Positions 14,523 through 22,672 of a stretch of 51,639 nucleotides of DNA are shown here, in pieces. Position 1 is the first letter of the stretch. Every line of letters begins with the position of its first letter. The DNA comes from Lutibacillus sp052034115 (GTDB taxonomy: Bacteria > Actinomycetota > Actinomycetes > Actinomycetales > Dermatophilaceae). The DNA is taken from the NCBI GenBank assembly GCA_052034115.1, contig JBPOIZ010000008.1, positions 1 through 51,639 on the forward strand. Direction: 5' to 3'. The position numbers and the translations under genes were made by a program. Below the pieces are notes generated by a model. It saw only the letters and a list, made by a program, of their open reading frames with translations. It did not search any database and was not told where the DNA came from.

Positions 14523-16808
14523 CTAGCGGCGCCGTGCCTTGCGGCGTCGACGGGCGTGCCACTCGATCATGTGCTGCTGGTAGTCGAGCAGGGGCTGGCC
14601 CTCTGCGTCGCGCGACACCCGAGCCCAGCGACCGTCACCTTGCAGCTCCCACCGGGCCACCTTGTCGGACAGCCCGATATCGAGCAGCTCGGTCAGCTGG
14701 GCGACGTGGCCGGGGTCGCCGATGCGCACCAGGGCCTCGACGCGACGATCGAGGTTGCGGTGCATCATGTCGGCGCTGCCGATGAACATCTGCGGGTCGC
14801 CGTCGTTGAGGAACCAGAAGACCCGGCTGTGCTCGAGGAACCGCCCGAGGATCGAGCGGACGTGCAGGTTCTCCGACAGGCCGGGCACGCCCGCCCGCAG
14901 GGCGCAGATGCCGCGGACCCAGACCTCGACCTGCACCCCGGCCTGCGAGGCGATGTAGAGCGCATCCATCAGGGCCTCGTCGACGATCGAGTTGACCTTG
15001 ATGCGGATCCGGGCCGGCCGCCCCGCTAGGGCGTTCGCCGTCTCGTTCTCGACCTGTTCGATGAGGCCGGAGCGCACCGTCCGGGGTGCAACGAGCAACC
15101 GGCGGAACTTGCTACGAGGCGCATAGCCCGAGAGGAGATTGAACAGCCGGGTGAGGTCTTCGGCGATCTCCGGGTCGCAGGTCAGGACCCCGAGGTCCTC
15201 GTACATCCGGGCGGTCTTGGGGTTGTAGTTGCCGGTGCCGACGTGGCAGTAGCGCACCAGGCCCTCGGTCTCCTGACGCACCACGAGGCAGAGCTTGGCG
15301 TGCGTCTTCAGCCCGACGATGCCATAGACGACGTGGACACCGGCCTGCTCGAGCTTGCGGGCCCAGCTGATGTTGTTCTCCTCGTCGAAGCGGGCCTTGA
15401 TCTCGACGACGGCCAGCACCTGTTTGCCCGACTGGGCGGCGTCGATCAGGGCGTCGATGATCGGAGAGTCGCCCGAGGTGCGGTAGAGGGTCTGCTTGAT
15501 GGCCAGGACCCGCGGGTCGGCGGCCGCCTGCCCGATGAACGCCTGCACCGACGTGGAGAACGCGTCATACGGGTGGTGGAGCAGGACGTCCTTGGCGCGG
15601 ATGGCCGAGAACAGGTCAGAAGCCTTGGCCCGCTCGGTCGGCGCGAGGTCGGGGTGGGTGCGCGCGACGAAGGCGGGGTACTTCAGGTCGGAGCGGTCGA
15701 GGTCGGCGATCTGGTGCAGGCCGCGCAGGTCCAGCGGGCCAGGCAGCGAGTAGACGTCGGCGTGGCTGATCCCGAGCTCCCGCATCAGCAGGTCGAGCAC
15801 GTAGCCGTCGATGTCCTCCTCGACCTCGAGGCGCACCGGAGGACCGAACCGGCGGCGGGTCAGCTCCTTCTCCAGCGCGGTGAGCAGGTTTTCCGCGTCG
15901 TCCTCCTCGACCTCGAGGTCCTCGTTTCGCGTGACCCGGAAGGCGTAGTGCTCGCGCACCTCCATGCCCGGGAAGAGCTGGTCGAGGTGGGCCGCGATGA
16001 GGTCCTCCAGCGGGACGAACCGGGTGTGGTGCAGGTCCGCGTGAGCCGGGTCGTACTCGGAGTCGATCTTGAGGAATCGCGGCAGGATGTCCGGCACCTT
16101 GACACGCGCGAAGTGGGTTGTCTCGGTCTTCGGGTTCTCCAGGACGACAGCCAGGTTGAGTGAGAGCCCGGAGATGTAGGGGAACGGGTGCGCCGGGTCG
16201 ACCGCCAGCGGGGTCAGGACCGGGAAGATCCGCTCGCGGAACAGCCCGTGCAGCGGGGTGCGCTCGGAGTCGGTGAGGTCGTCCCACCGCATGATGGTGA
16301 TGCTCTCATCGACGAGGGCCGGCTGCACCTGAGTGGCGAAGGTGTAGGCGTTCAGCCGCATCAGCGCCTGCGCGCCGTGGGTGATCTGCTCCAACAGGTC
16401 GCGCGGTTCCAGGCCACTGGCGGACCGCACGGCCATGCCGGTCGCGATGCGACGCTTGAGGCCGGCGACCCGGACCATGAAGAACTCGTCGAGGTTGGAC
16501 GAGAAGATGGCCAGGAATCGGGCCCGCTCGAGCAGGGGCAGGGTCTCGTCCATCGCCATCTGCAGGACCCGCTCGTTGAACTGCAGCCAGGACAGCTCGC
16601 GCTCGCCATACCGGTCGGCCGGGAGGCCGGAGGAGGTCGGGATGGGGGCCGCAGGTGCGGCACGCCGGACGAATCGACCGTTGGCGCCGCGTTGCGGGGC
16701 CTCGCCGCGCAGCGTCACCGTCGAGGTGATCGACGGGAAGGCGCTCGCCTCGCCCTCCGGGGGGGTGCTTGCGGTGGGCATGGGGTCGGTCTGGGCGGCG
16801 CTGCTCAT
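14523..16808 (-). CDS. ppk: Polyphosphate kinase 1
   Basis: This 761-aa enzyme makes long-chain polyphosphate from ATP, reversibly. All four PPK1 domains are present: the N-terminal helical region begins RELSWLQFNERVLQMA, and the catalytic C-domains carry RYCHVGTGNYNPKTARMYED with the phosphorylated His and GSADMMHRNLDRRVE. The C-terminus is a basic tail (RRRRKARRR). ATG at 16808 is preferred; an in-frame GTG at 16844 would add 12 residues. Together with the Pst and PiT genes it places phosphate storage beside phosphate uptake. Confidence 0.95.
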   Translation of the reverse strand: MSSAAQTDPMPTASTPPEGEASAFPSITSTVTLRGEAPQRGANGRFVRRAAPAAPIPTSSGLPADRYGERELSWLQFNERVLQMAMDETLPLLERARFLAIFSSNLDEFFMVRVAGLKRRIATGMAVRSASGLEPRDLLEQITHGAQALMRLNAYTFATQVQPALVDESITIMRWDDLTDSERTPLHGLFRERIFPVLTPLAVDPAHPFPYISGLSLNLAVVLENPKTETTHFARVKVPDILPRFLKIDSEYDPAHADLHHTRFVPLEDLIAAHLDQLFPGMEVREHYAFRVTRNEDLEVEEDDAENLLTALEKELTRRRFGPPVRLEVEEDIDGYVLDLLMRELGISHADVYSLPGPLDLRGLHQIADLDRSDLKYPAFVARTHPDLAPTERAKASDLFSAIRAKDVLLHHPYDAFSTSVQAFIGQAAADPRVLAIKQTLYRTSGDSPIIDALIDAAQSGKQVLAVVEIKARFDEENNISWARKLEQAGVHVVYGIVGLKTHAKLCLVVRQETEGLVRYCHVGTGNYNPKTARMYEDLGVLTCDPEIAEDLTRLFNLLSGYAPRSKFRRLLVAPRTVRSGLIEQVENETANALAGRPARIRIKVNSIVDEALMDALYIASQAGVQVEVWVRGICALRAGVPGLSENLHVRSILGRFLEHSRVFWFLNDGDPQMFIGSADMMHRNLDRRVEALVRIGDPGHVAQLTELLDIGLSDKVARWELQGDGRWARVSRDAEGQPLLDYQQHMIEWHARRRRKARRR

Positions 16809-16872
16809 GCGCTCTATCGTGGCAGGTTCGACGCCGGGTGACACCCCCCGGGAGGCAAGCGTGACGGGGTCC

Positions 16873-17775
16873 TCACCGTATGGCGTACATCCGGTCGGTG
16901 GCGGTCACCGTGAACCCCAATCGCCGGTAGGCCGACACCGCCCGCAGGTTCTCCCCATCGACGTAGAGGCTGACCTCCCGGGCACCCCGCGACCAGAGAT
17001 GGTCCACGCCCAGGGCGGTGAGTGGAGCGGCCAGGCCCTGGCCTTGGAGGGCCGGGTCGAGACCGACGACATACACCTCCCCATGGCCTGGACCGGCCGA
17101 CTTGGTCCAGTGGTATCCGACGATGTGGTCCGGGTCGGCCCTCTCGACGAGGAGGAGGAACCCCGCCGGATCGAACCAGGGTTGGCGGATCCGGGCGTCG
17201 AGGTCGGATGGGGTCAGGGCGCCCTGCTCGGCGTGGTCGGCGAAGACGACCGCGTTGAGCGCCAGCCAGGGCTCGTCGTCGATGCCGGGGCGGAAGGTGC
17301 GGATGGTCAACGCGCTGCCGTCGGGCAGCCGTGCCGTGCCGGCCGCACCCGGCCACTCGGTGACGGTCATCAGGTGCAGCAACCGGATCGCGACCAGGCC
17401 GGCCGACCGCGCCAGTGCCGCCGCTGCCGGCAGATCGCCGTGGGCCCAGAACCGGGTGGCCGAGTCGGCACCCAGCAGCCCGCCCAGCAGCGCTCGCCCC
17501 CAGCCCTGGCGTCGGTGCGCCGGGTGGACCACCACCTCGGCCGAGGGGCCGGCCGGAGTGGGCAAGGACTGGGCGTAGCCGAGCAGCCCGGCGGAGCCGG
17601 CCGCCACCAGATGACGGGCCGCCGCGTCGGTGGCCGGAGCGTCCAGGGCGAGCAAGGTCGCCTCGGAGAGGGGCTCGACGCCGTCGTGTGCCGCGGCCGC
17701 CGCCGCAAGGTGACGCACCCACTGCACGATCCGGGGCTCGAGCGGCCCGACCGTGACCGCGGGGACCCTGGCCAT
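16873..17775 (-). CDS. mshD: Mycothiol synthase MshD
   Basis: This 300-aa protein has two tandem GNAT acetyltransferase domains. The first has VVVHPAHRRQGWGRALL, a degenerate acetyl-CoA loop. The second has VYVVGLDPALQGQGLAAPL, the active acetyl-CoA pocket, followed by SLYVDGENLRAVSAYRRLGF. It acetylates Cys-GlcN-Ins, the last step of mycothiol synthesis. It starts 3 bases after the glnR stop, so the two are co-transcribed. Confidence 0.92.
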   Translation of the reverse strand: MARVPAVTVGPLEPRIVQWVRHLAAAAAAHDGVEPLSEATLLALDAPATDAAARHLVAAGSAGLLGYAQSLPTPAGPSAEVVVHPAHRRQGWGRALLGGLLGADSATRFWAHGDLPAAAALARSAGLVAIRLLHLMTVTEWPGAAGTARLPDGSALTIRTFRPGIDDEPWLALNAVVFADHAEQGALTPSDLDARIRQPWFDPAGFLLLVERADPDHIVGYHWTKSAGPGHGEVYVVGLDPALQGQGLAAPLTALGVDHLWSRGAREVSLYVDGENLRAVSAYRRLGFTVTATDRMYAIR

Positions 17776-17778
17776 CGG

Positions 17779-18489
17779 TCAGAGGACCGCGGGCTCGTCG
17801 GCGCCGACCTCGGCGCGAGGACGTTCCGGGACGAATCGGTAGCCGACATTGCGCACGGTGCCGATCAGTCCTTCGTGCTCGGTGCCGAGCTTGGCGCGCA
17901 GTCGGCGCACATGAACGTCCACGGTGCGGGTGCCACCGTAGTAGTCGTAACCCCAGACCTCCTGGAGGAGTTGGGAGCGGGAGAAGACCCGGCCCGGGTG
18001 CTGCGCCAGGAACTTCAGCAGCTCGAACTCCTTGTAGGTCAGGTCGAGGACCCGCCCGCGGACCTTCGCCTGGTAGCTGACCTCGTCGATGGTCAGGTCG
18101 CCCGAGGTGATGGGGGCGGCATCCACATCGTCGACCGCCCCGGCCCGCCCGATGGCGAGTCGGATCCGGGCGTCGACCTCGGCCGGGCCGGCAGTGTCGA
18201 CCAGGACGTCGTCGAGACCCCAATCCGCCGTGACGCCGACGAGGCCCCCTTCGGTCAGGACAGCGACAAGGGGCACCGACATACCGGTCGTGCGCAGGAT
18301 CCGGCACAACGAGCGGGACTGGGCCAGGTCGCGCCGGGCGTCGAGGAGGACCACGTCGGCGGGAGGGGAGTCGATGAGCGCCGCCGCCTCGGCCGGGAGG
18401 ACGCGCACCTGATGTCCGAGCAGGCCCAGCGCTGGCAGCACCTCGGCGCTGAGCGCCATGGCGTTGGTGAGCAGGAGCAACTGGGCCAT
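17779..18489 (-). CDS. glnR: GlnR-family nitrogen response regulator
   Basis: This 236-aa OmpR-type protein has an N-terminal receiver (LLLLTNAMALSAEVLPALGLLGH, TADWGLDDVLVDTAGPAEVDAR) and a winged-helix domain. The winged helix shows KEFELLKFLAQHPGRVFSR and GTRTVDVHVRRLRAKLG. These segments match actinobacterial GlnR, an orphan regulator of nitrogen assimilation that works without a cognate kinase. ATG at 18489 follows a leaderless -10; the much longer open frame upstream overlaps the divergent genes and is not coding. It is first in a run with mshD, ppk and mutT1. Confidence 0.88.
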   Translation of the reverse strand: MAQLLLLTNAMALSAEVLPALGLLGHQVRVLPAEAAALIDSPPADVVLLDARRDLAQSRSLCRILRTTGMSVPLVAVLTEGGLVGVTADWGLDDVLVDTAGPAEVDARIRLAIGRAGAVDDVDAAPITSGDLTIDEVSYQAKVRGRVLDLTYKEFELLKFLAQHPGRVFSRSQLLQEVWGYDYYGGTRTVDVHVRRLRAKLGTEHEGLIGTVRNVGYRFVPERPRAEVGADEPAVL

Positions 18490-18496
18490 TGTCTTC

Positions 18497-18502
18497 AGGA
18501 TA
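18497..18502 (-). promoter_or_regulatory. -10 element of glnR (leaderless)
   Basis: TATCCT on the minus strand, seven bases, then ATG at 18489. It probably drives the whole glnR-mshD-ppk-mutT1 run and lies back to back with the MoaD-gene promoter. Confidence 0.6.
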
Positions 18503-18557
18503 GGCCCGCGCCGCCGGGGGGCCCGAGTGGTCCTCATGGTGGACCGTGCCGAACCTC

Positions 18558-18563
18558 TATCGT
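18558..18563 (+). promoter_or_regulatory. -10 element of the MoaD-like gene (leaderless)
   Basis: TATCGT, seven bases (GTGACAC), then ATG at 18571. There is no Shine-Dalgarno sequence. Confidence 0.6.
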
Positions 18564-18570
18564 GTGACAC

Positions 18571-18834
18571 ATGGCCGACCCCGTCACCGTGCGCTACTGG
18601 GCCGGCGCGCGCTCCGTGACCGGGGTCGAGTCGGAGAGCTATCCCTGGGATGAGACGTGCGCGGGCGGCTGCACCGTGGCCGACCTGCTCGAGGTGGTCC
18701 TCGGCCGGCACCCGGCCGCCGAGCGGGTCCTGGCCGTCGCCTCGCTCATCGTCGACGGTCTCGCCGTGACGCGGGGCCACCGGATCGTGCCGGGCGCCGT
18801 CGTCGAGGTGTTGCCCCCCTTCGCCGGTGGGTGA
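18571..18834 (+). CDS. MoaD/ThiS-family sulfur carrier-like protein
   Basis: This 87-aa ubiquitin-fold protein ends in Gly-Gly (PPFAGG), the tail that is adenylated and thiocarboxylated in MoaD and ThiS. VTVRYWAGARSVTG opens the fold and GAVVEVLPPFAGG closes it. MoaD would be the small subunit of molybdopterin synthase, but no MoaE or other molybdenum cofactor gene is in the window, so the partner is unknown. The downstream membrane-protein gene begins 16 bases after its stop and is probably co-transcribed. Confidence 0.82.
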   Translation: MADPVTVRYWAGARSVTGVESESYPWDETCAGGCTVADLLEVVLGRHPAAERVLAVASLIVDGLAVTRGHRIVPGAVVEVLPPFAGG

Positions 18835-18850
18835 TGGGAGGATGGCCGCC

Positions 18851-19666
18851 GTGGCCGAGGCGAGCGAAGGACCCAGGACGTCGCGTCGGGCGGCCCGCGA
18901 GGCGGCCGTCGCCTCCGAGCTCACCGCCCCGTCGGCCCGCGTCGTGCTGGCCACGATCGGGGGGTCCGTCGTCCTGGCCGTCTGCGTGCTGTCCGGGGCC
19001 TTGCTCGCGGCGGTCGCGGTGGCCTTTCTCGGTGTGTTGTTGGCCTGGGGCTGGGTCCGCCTGTTCGACCTGCCGAGCCCGCGGGGCGTCGTCGGGGTGG
19101 TCTGTGGCGCCGCGGTCGGTTCGAGCGCGGTGGCCGCGTTCCGCACCGACGATCCGTTGTTGCGCTGGGTGCCGGTGCCAGTGGGTTTGTCGGTCATCGC
19201 GGCGTTCGCCCACCAGATCCTGCGCACCGACGGCCGCTACCGGCTCACTGCGGGGCTGGCCGGTTCGGTCAGCGCCATCGCCTTGATCTCCTGCGGTCTG
19301 GGGTATGTCGGGCTGGCCGTTCCGCGCGGTGGCCCCGCGGTGGCGATCCTGACCATCGGCGGCATTCTCGTGGCCGTGCTCGCGGAGCTGCTGGCCCGGC
19401 ACCGCGCCGGCCGGGCGCTGGCCTTCGTCGTGACCGTTCTGCTGTGTGCCGGTGGCGGGTGGCTCGCTGCCGGGCCGACCGGCGTGCCGACGGTGGCCGC
19501 GGTCCTCGCCGCGGTGGTCGGCGCGTTGGTCTCGCGGGCGATCCGCCGGGTGCTGAGCCCGCTACCCGCCGCGACCTCGTTGCCCGGTGCCGTCGGCATC
19601 GGCACGTCCAGCGTGTTGCTGCCCGGGGTTGCCGCGTATGTCGTCGCCCGGGTGCTCGTGGGCTGA
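18851..19666 (+). CDS. Polytopic membrane protein of unknown function
   Basis: This 271-aa protein has a short, charged N-terminus (SRRAAREAAVASEL) and then about eight hydrophobic helices joined by short loops. No transporter or enzyme motif is recognised. GTG at 18851 is preferred because GGGAGG (18836-18841) lies 9 bases upstream; in-frame starts at 18827 and 18842 are too far from or too near that site. It probably shares a transcript with the MoaD-like gene. Confidence 0.7.
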   Translation: MAEASEGPRTSRRAAREAAVASELTAPSARVVLATIGGSVVLAVCVLSGALLAAVAVAFLGVLLAWGWVRLFDLPSPRGVVGVVCGAAVGSSAVAAFRTDDPLLRWVPVPVGLSVIAAFAHQILRTDGRYRLTAGLAGSVSAIALISCGLGYVGLAVPRGGPAVAILTIGGILVAVLAELLARHRAGRALAFVVTVLLCAGGGWLAAGPTGVPTVAAVLAAVVGALVSRAIRRVLSPLPAATSLPGAVGIGTSSVLLPGVAAYVVARVLVG

Positions 19667-19752
19667 GCCGCCGACCGCGGCTCCGTCACCGGGCCCGGAC
19701 CGCAGGGTCAGGCAGACGGCTTAAGATCGGGGAATCACGACCGGAGGTGGAC

Positions 19753-20250
19753 ATGGTCTTCCAGATCGACACCGATCTCGCACCCGAGCTGGCACCACTG
19801 GCCTGGCTCGTCGGGCGTTGGGAAGGCGCCGGCGTCGTCGGTTACCCGACGATGGAGTCACGCCACTTCGGCCAGGAGCTGACGGTGACCCATGACGGCC
19901 GTCCGTTCCTGCGGTGGGAGAGTCGCAGCTGGCTGCTCGACGAGGCGGGCGACGTCGTCCGCAAGGCCGCCTCGGAGTCCGGATTCCTGCGTGCCGTCCC
20001 CGACGGCGAGGTCGAGCTGCTGCTCAGCCACCCGACGGGCATTCTCGAGATGTACTTCGGCCGCCCCGAGCCGGCCCGGCTCGACCTGCGCACCGACGCC
20101 GTCGCCCGCAGCGTCCACGCCAAGGAGTATTCCGCGGCGACCCGGATGTATGGCCTCGTCGAGGGCGATCTCATGTGGGTCATGGACATGGCCGCGGTGG
20201 GACAACCGCTGCAGAGCCACCTGTCCGCACAGCTCAAGCGGGTCGGCTGA
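19753..20250 (+). CDS. Nitrobindin-like heme beta-barrel protein (FABP/DUF1794 family)
   Basis: This 165-aa protein forms a ten-strand barrel of the nitrobindin family. The GxWxGxG signature is present as VGRWEGAGVVGYP near residue 21. Family members bind ferric heme and react with nitric oxide or peroxynitrite. GGAGG (19743-19747) lies 5 bases before the ATG, and a -10 like TAAGAT at 19722-19727 gives a short leader. A Fur-family regulator and YgfZ follow immediately, suggesting an iron or heme context. Confidence 0.85.
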   Translation: MVFQIDTDLAPELAPLAWLVGRWEGAGVVGYPTMESRHFGQELTVTHDGRPFLRWESRSWLLDEAGDVVRKAASESGFLRAVPDGEVELLLSHPTGILEMYFGRPEPARLDLRTDAVARSVHAKEYSAATRMYGLVEGDLMWVMDMAAVGQPLQSHLSAQLKRVG

Positions 20251-20254
20251 CCGT

Positions 20255-20683
20255 ATGACGACCGCCCCCGACGTCACCGCGGCGCTGCGCGCCGCGGGTC
20301 GGCGGCTGACCGGTCCCCGTCGGCGGATCCTTACCGCGCTCGCCGAGCTCGAGCACGCGACGCCGGATGCCGTGGCAGATTTTGTCGCCGCCGATGGCGG
20401 TGCCCGACTGGCGCCGTCGACGATCTACCGCAACCTCGATGCGCTGCAGGACCTCGGCCTGGTTTCGCACACCCACCTGGACCACCGGGCGCCGACCTAC
20501 CACCTGGCCGAGCACGCCGGCCACCTCCACCTGCTCTGCCTCAGTTGCGGAGCGATGACGACCGCTCCGGCGGACGCGGCGGCATCCCTGGTGCATGCCC
20601 TTGCCGAGGCGGCCGACTTCGTCGCCGACGTGACCCACCTGGCGCTCTATGGCCGGTGTGCCTCCTGCCGGGGGCAGTCATGA
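20255..20683 (+). CDS. Fur-family metal-responsive repressor
   Basis: This 142-aa protein has an N-terminal winged helix (LTGPRRRILTAL, APSTIYRNLDALQDLGLV). Its C-terminal dimer and metal domain contains AEHAGHLHLLCLSCGAM and the closing YGRCASC, two CxxC pairs that form a structural zinc site. It could be Fur, Zur or another subtype; the motif alone does not decide. ATG at 20255 follows the nitrobindin stop by 4 bases. Its stop overlaps the next ATG (ATGA), so it is translated with YgfZ. Confidence 0.86.
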   Translation: MTTAPDVTAALRAAGRRLTGPRRRILTALAELEHATPDAVADFVAADGGARLAPSTIYRNLDALQDLGLVSHTHLDHRAPTYHLAEHAGHLHLLCLSCGAMTTAPADAAASLVHALAEAADFVADVTHLALYGRCASCRGQS

Positions 20684-21732
20684 ACGATGCGCAGAGAGCC
20701 GCGAGCCCCGCGGACGGGGCGCCCTACCGGTCACCGTTGCTGGACCGACCAGGTGCGGTGCCGGCCGAGGGCGCCGATGGCGGCACCGCATGGCACTACG
20801 GGGACCCGGTTGCCGAGCAGCGCCGTCTGGAGGCGGCGGAAGCGGTGGTGGACCTCTCCCATCGCGCCGTCCTCACCGTCACCGGCCCGGACCGGCTCTC
20901 CTGGCTCCACTCGCTGACCACTCAGCAGCTCAGCGACCTGGCGTCATACACCTCACGCGAAGCGCTCGTTCTCACGCCGACCGGTCACGTCGAGCACTCG
21001 CTGCACGTCGTCGACGACGGCGAGACGACCTGGATCACCACCGAACCGGGGCGTGGGGCGGCCCTGCACGGCTGGCTGGAACAGATGCGCTTCATGCTGC
21101 GCGTCGAGGTCGCCGACGTCACGGACCGCTATGCCGTCATCGGCGAGGTGGCTGCCGACGAGGGCGGCCCGGGTGGACCGATCGTCTGGGTGGACCCTTG
21201 GCCCGGCCCGGTCGGCGACACCGCCTGCTACGGCCCGGCCGAGCACCCCGCGGCGGGGCGGCGGTGGCGTGAGGTCGTCGTGGCCAGGGACCGTCTCGAG
21301 GCGACCGTTGCCGCTCGACCGCTCGCGGGCACCTGGGCGGCCGACGCGCTGCGCGTGGCCGCGTGGCGGCCCCGGGTGGGCTTCGAGACCGATCATCGCA
21401 CCATCGTTCATGAGGTCGACTGGCTCCGGACCGCCGTCCACCTACACAAGGGCTGCTACCGCGGCCAAGAGACGGTCGCCCGCGTCCACAACCTGGGGCG
21501 TCCGCCGCGCCGCCTGGTCTTCCTCCACCTCGACGGCAGCGAGCATGTGCTCCCTGCGCATGGGGCTGACGTGTTGGCGGACCAGCGGCCGGTCGGGACC
21601 CTGACCAGTTCGGCGCGGCATGCCGAGCTCGGGCCGATCGCGTTGGCCGTCGTCCGCCGCTCCGTGGACCCGGACGCGGACCTGGTCGTCGAGGGCGTCG
21701 CGGCCGCCCAGGAGGTCGTCGTTGCGCCCTGA
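20680..21732 (+). CDS. ygfZ: YgfZ/GcvT-like folate-binding protein
   Basis: This 350-aa protein has the aminomethyltransferase (GcvT) fold and the YgfZ signature HKGCYRGQETVARVHN near residue 255, with the conserved Cys. YgfZ binds tetrahydrofolate and helps assemble or repair Fe-S clusters in several enzymes. The ATG overlaps the stop of the Fur-family gene. With nitrobindin and Fur upstream, it gives an iron/Fe-S-flavoured operon. Confidence 0.88.
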   Translation: MNDAQRAASPADGAPYRSPLLDRPGAVPAEGADGGTAWHYGDPVAEQRRLEAAEAVVDLSHRAVLTVTGPDRLSWLHSLTTQQLSDLASYTSREALVLTPTGHVEHSLHVVDDGETTWITTEPGRGAALHGWLEQMRFMLRVEVADVTDRYAVIGEVAADEGGPGGPIVWVDPWPGPVGDTACYGPAEHPAAGRRWREVVVARDRLEATVAARPLAGTWAADALRVAAWRPRVGFETDHRTIVHEVDWLRTAVHLHKGCYRGQETVARVHNLGRPPRRLVFLHLDGSEHVLPAHGADVLADQRPVGTLTSSARHAELGPIALAVVRRSVDPDADLVVEGVAAAQEVVVAP

Positions 21733-21753
21733 CCCGCTGGCATGATGGCTGGC

Positions 21754-22605
21754 ATGAGCGCTGCCGCGACGATGATTACGGTGGCCCCCACCGGGGCCGA
21801 GACCGCCAAAGCCGATGTCCCGACCCTGCCGGCGAGCCCGGAGGAGCTCGTCGACACCGCGGTGCGCTGCCAAGCAGCAGGGGCCGCCGTCATTCACGTC
21901 CATGTTCGGGACCACCGTGAGGCTGACCGTCCGCCCACCCTTGACCCGGTGCTGCTCCGCGAGGCGGTCGTCGCAGTGCGCGAGTCGACCGACCTCATCG
22001 TCCAGCTATCCACCGGCGGCTCGGTGCATGACCCCCTGGCGAAGCGGCTCAGCGTCCTCGACGCCGACCCGGACTCGTGTTCGCTGACCTGTGGGACGAC
22101 GAACTTCGGCGACGACGTGTTCATGAACCCATGGGGGTTCATGGTCGATCTCTATCGCCTGGCGCAGGAGCGGGAAGTCGTCCCCGAGTTCGAGCTCTTC
22201 GATCTCGGTCAGGTCCACTCGTTGCGTCGCCTCATCGACACCTGCGGCCTGCCGTATGGCGGCCGGGTGCACGTCGACTTCGTCCTGGGCGTTCCGGGGG
22301 CACTCCCGGGAACTCCGCAGGCCCTCTTGTCCGGGCTGTCGGCGCTCCCCGCGGAGGTCACCAGCTGGTCGGCGACCGGTGTCGGCCGCTCGCACCTGCC
22401 GATCCTCGCCACGGCCCTCGCGTGCGGCGGGCACGCCCGCGTCGGGATGGAGGACAACCTCGTCTACGCCAAGGGCCGTCCGGTCGCCCACAACGCCGAG
22501 CTGGTGACCCGGGCAGCCGATCTGGCCACGCTGATGCAGCGGCCGCCGATGTCTGTCGAGGATGCCCGCGACATGCTGGGGATCAAGGACCGCCGGCAGC
22601 ACTGA
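21754..22605 (+). CDS. BKACE-family (3-keto-5-aminohexanoate cleavage-like) enzyme
   Basis: This 283-aa TIM-barrel protein belongs to the beta-keto acid cleavage enzyme family (formerly DUF849). AAVIHVHVRD supplies the two zinc-binding His, and VGMEDNLVYAKGR near the C-terminus is the family's second signature with its Glu-Asp pair. Members condense or cleave beta-keto acids with acetyl-CoA; the substrate varies widely and is not predictable here. The start at 21754 is preceded by a weak -10 (CATGAT) seven bases away. Confidence 0.86.
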   Translation: MSAAATMITVAPTGAETAKADVPTLPASPEELVDTAVRCQAAGAAVIHVHVRDHREADRPPTLDPVLLREAVVAVRESTDLIVQLSTGGSVHDPLAKRLSVLDADPDSCSLTCGTTNFGDDVFMNPWGFMVDLYRLAQEREVVPEFELFDLGQVHSLRRLIDTCGLPYGGRVHVDFVLGVPGALPGTPQALLSGLSALPAEVTSWSATGVGRSHLPILATALACGGHARVGMEDNLVYAKGRPVAHNAELVTRAADLATLMQRPPMSVEDARDMLGIKDRRQH

Positions 22606-22626
22606 GGGTGCCCTCGCTAACTCTGG

Positions 22627-22672
22627 TTTGCATTTTGCTAACTGGAGCAAGCATAATGGTCCCGTGAGCAAA
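22627..22672 (+). promoter_or_regulatory. XRE-gene promoter with TTTGC operator cluster
   Basis: TTTGC occurs at 22627-22631 and 22634-22638. Inverted copies are GCAA(G) at 22647-22650 and GCAAA at 22668-22672. TTGCT (22635-22639) and AGCAA (22646-22650) form a 16-base palindrome. The -10 CATAAT (22652-22657), six bases before the GTG start at 22664, sits between the inverted copies. The layout suits autoregulation by the XRE protein; that link is inference. Confidence 0.5.

Noticed and set aside
16381..18567. 728-aa plus-strand open frame
   Set aside because: It runs antisense through ppk, mshD and glnR, all well supported, and shows no domain; long shadows are expected at this GC content.
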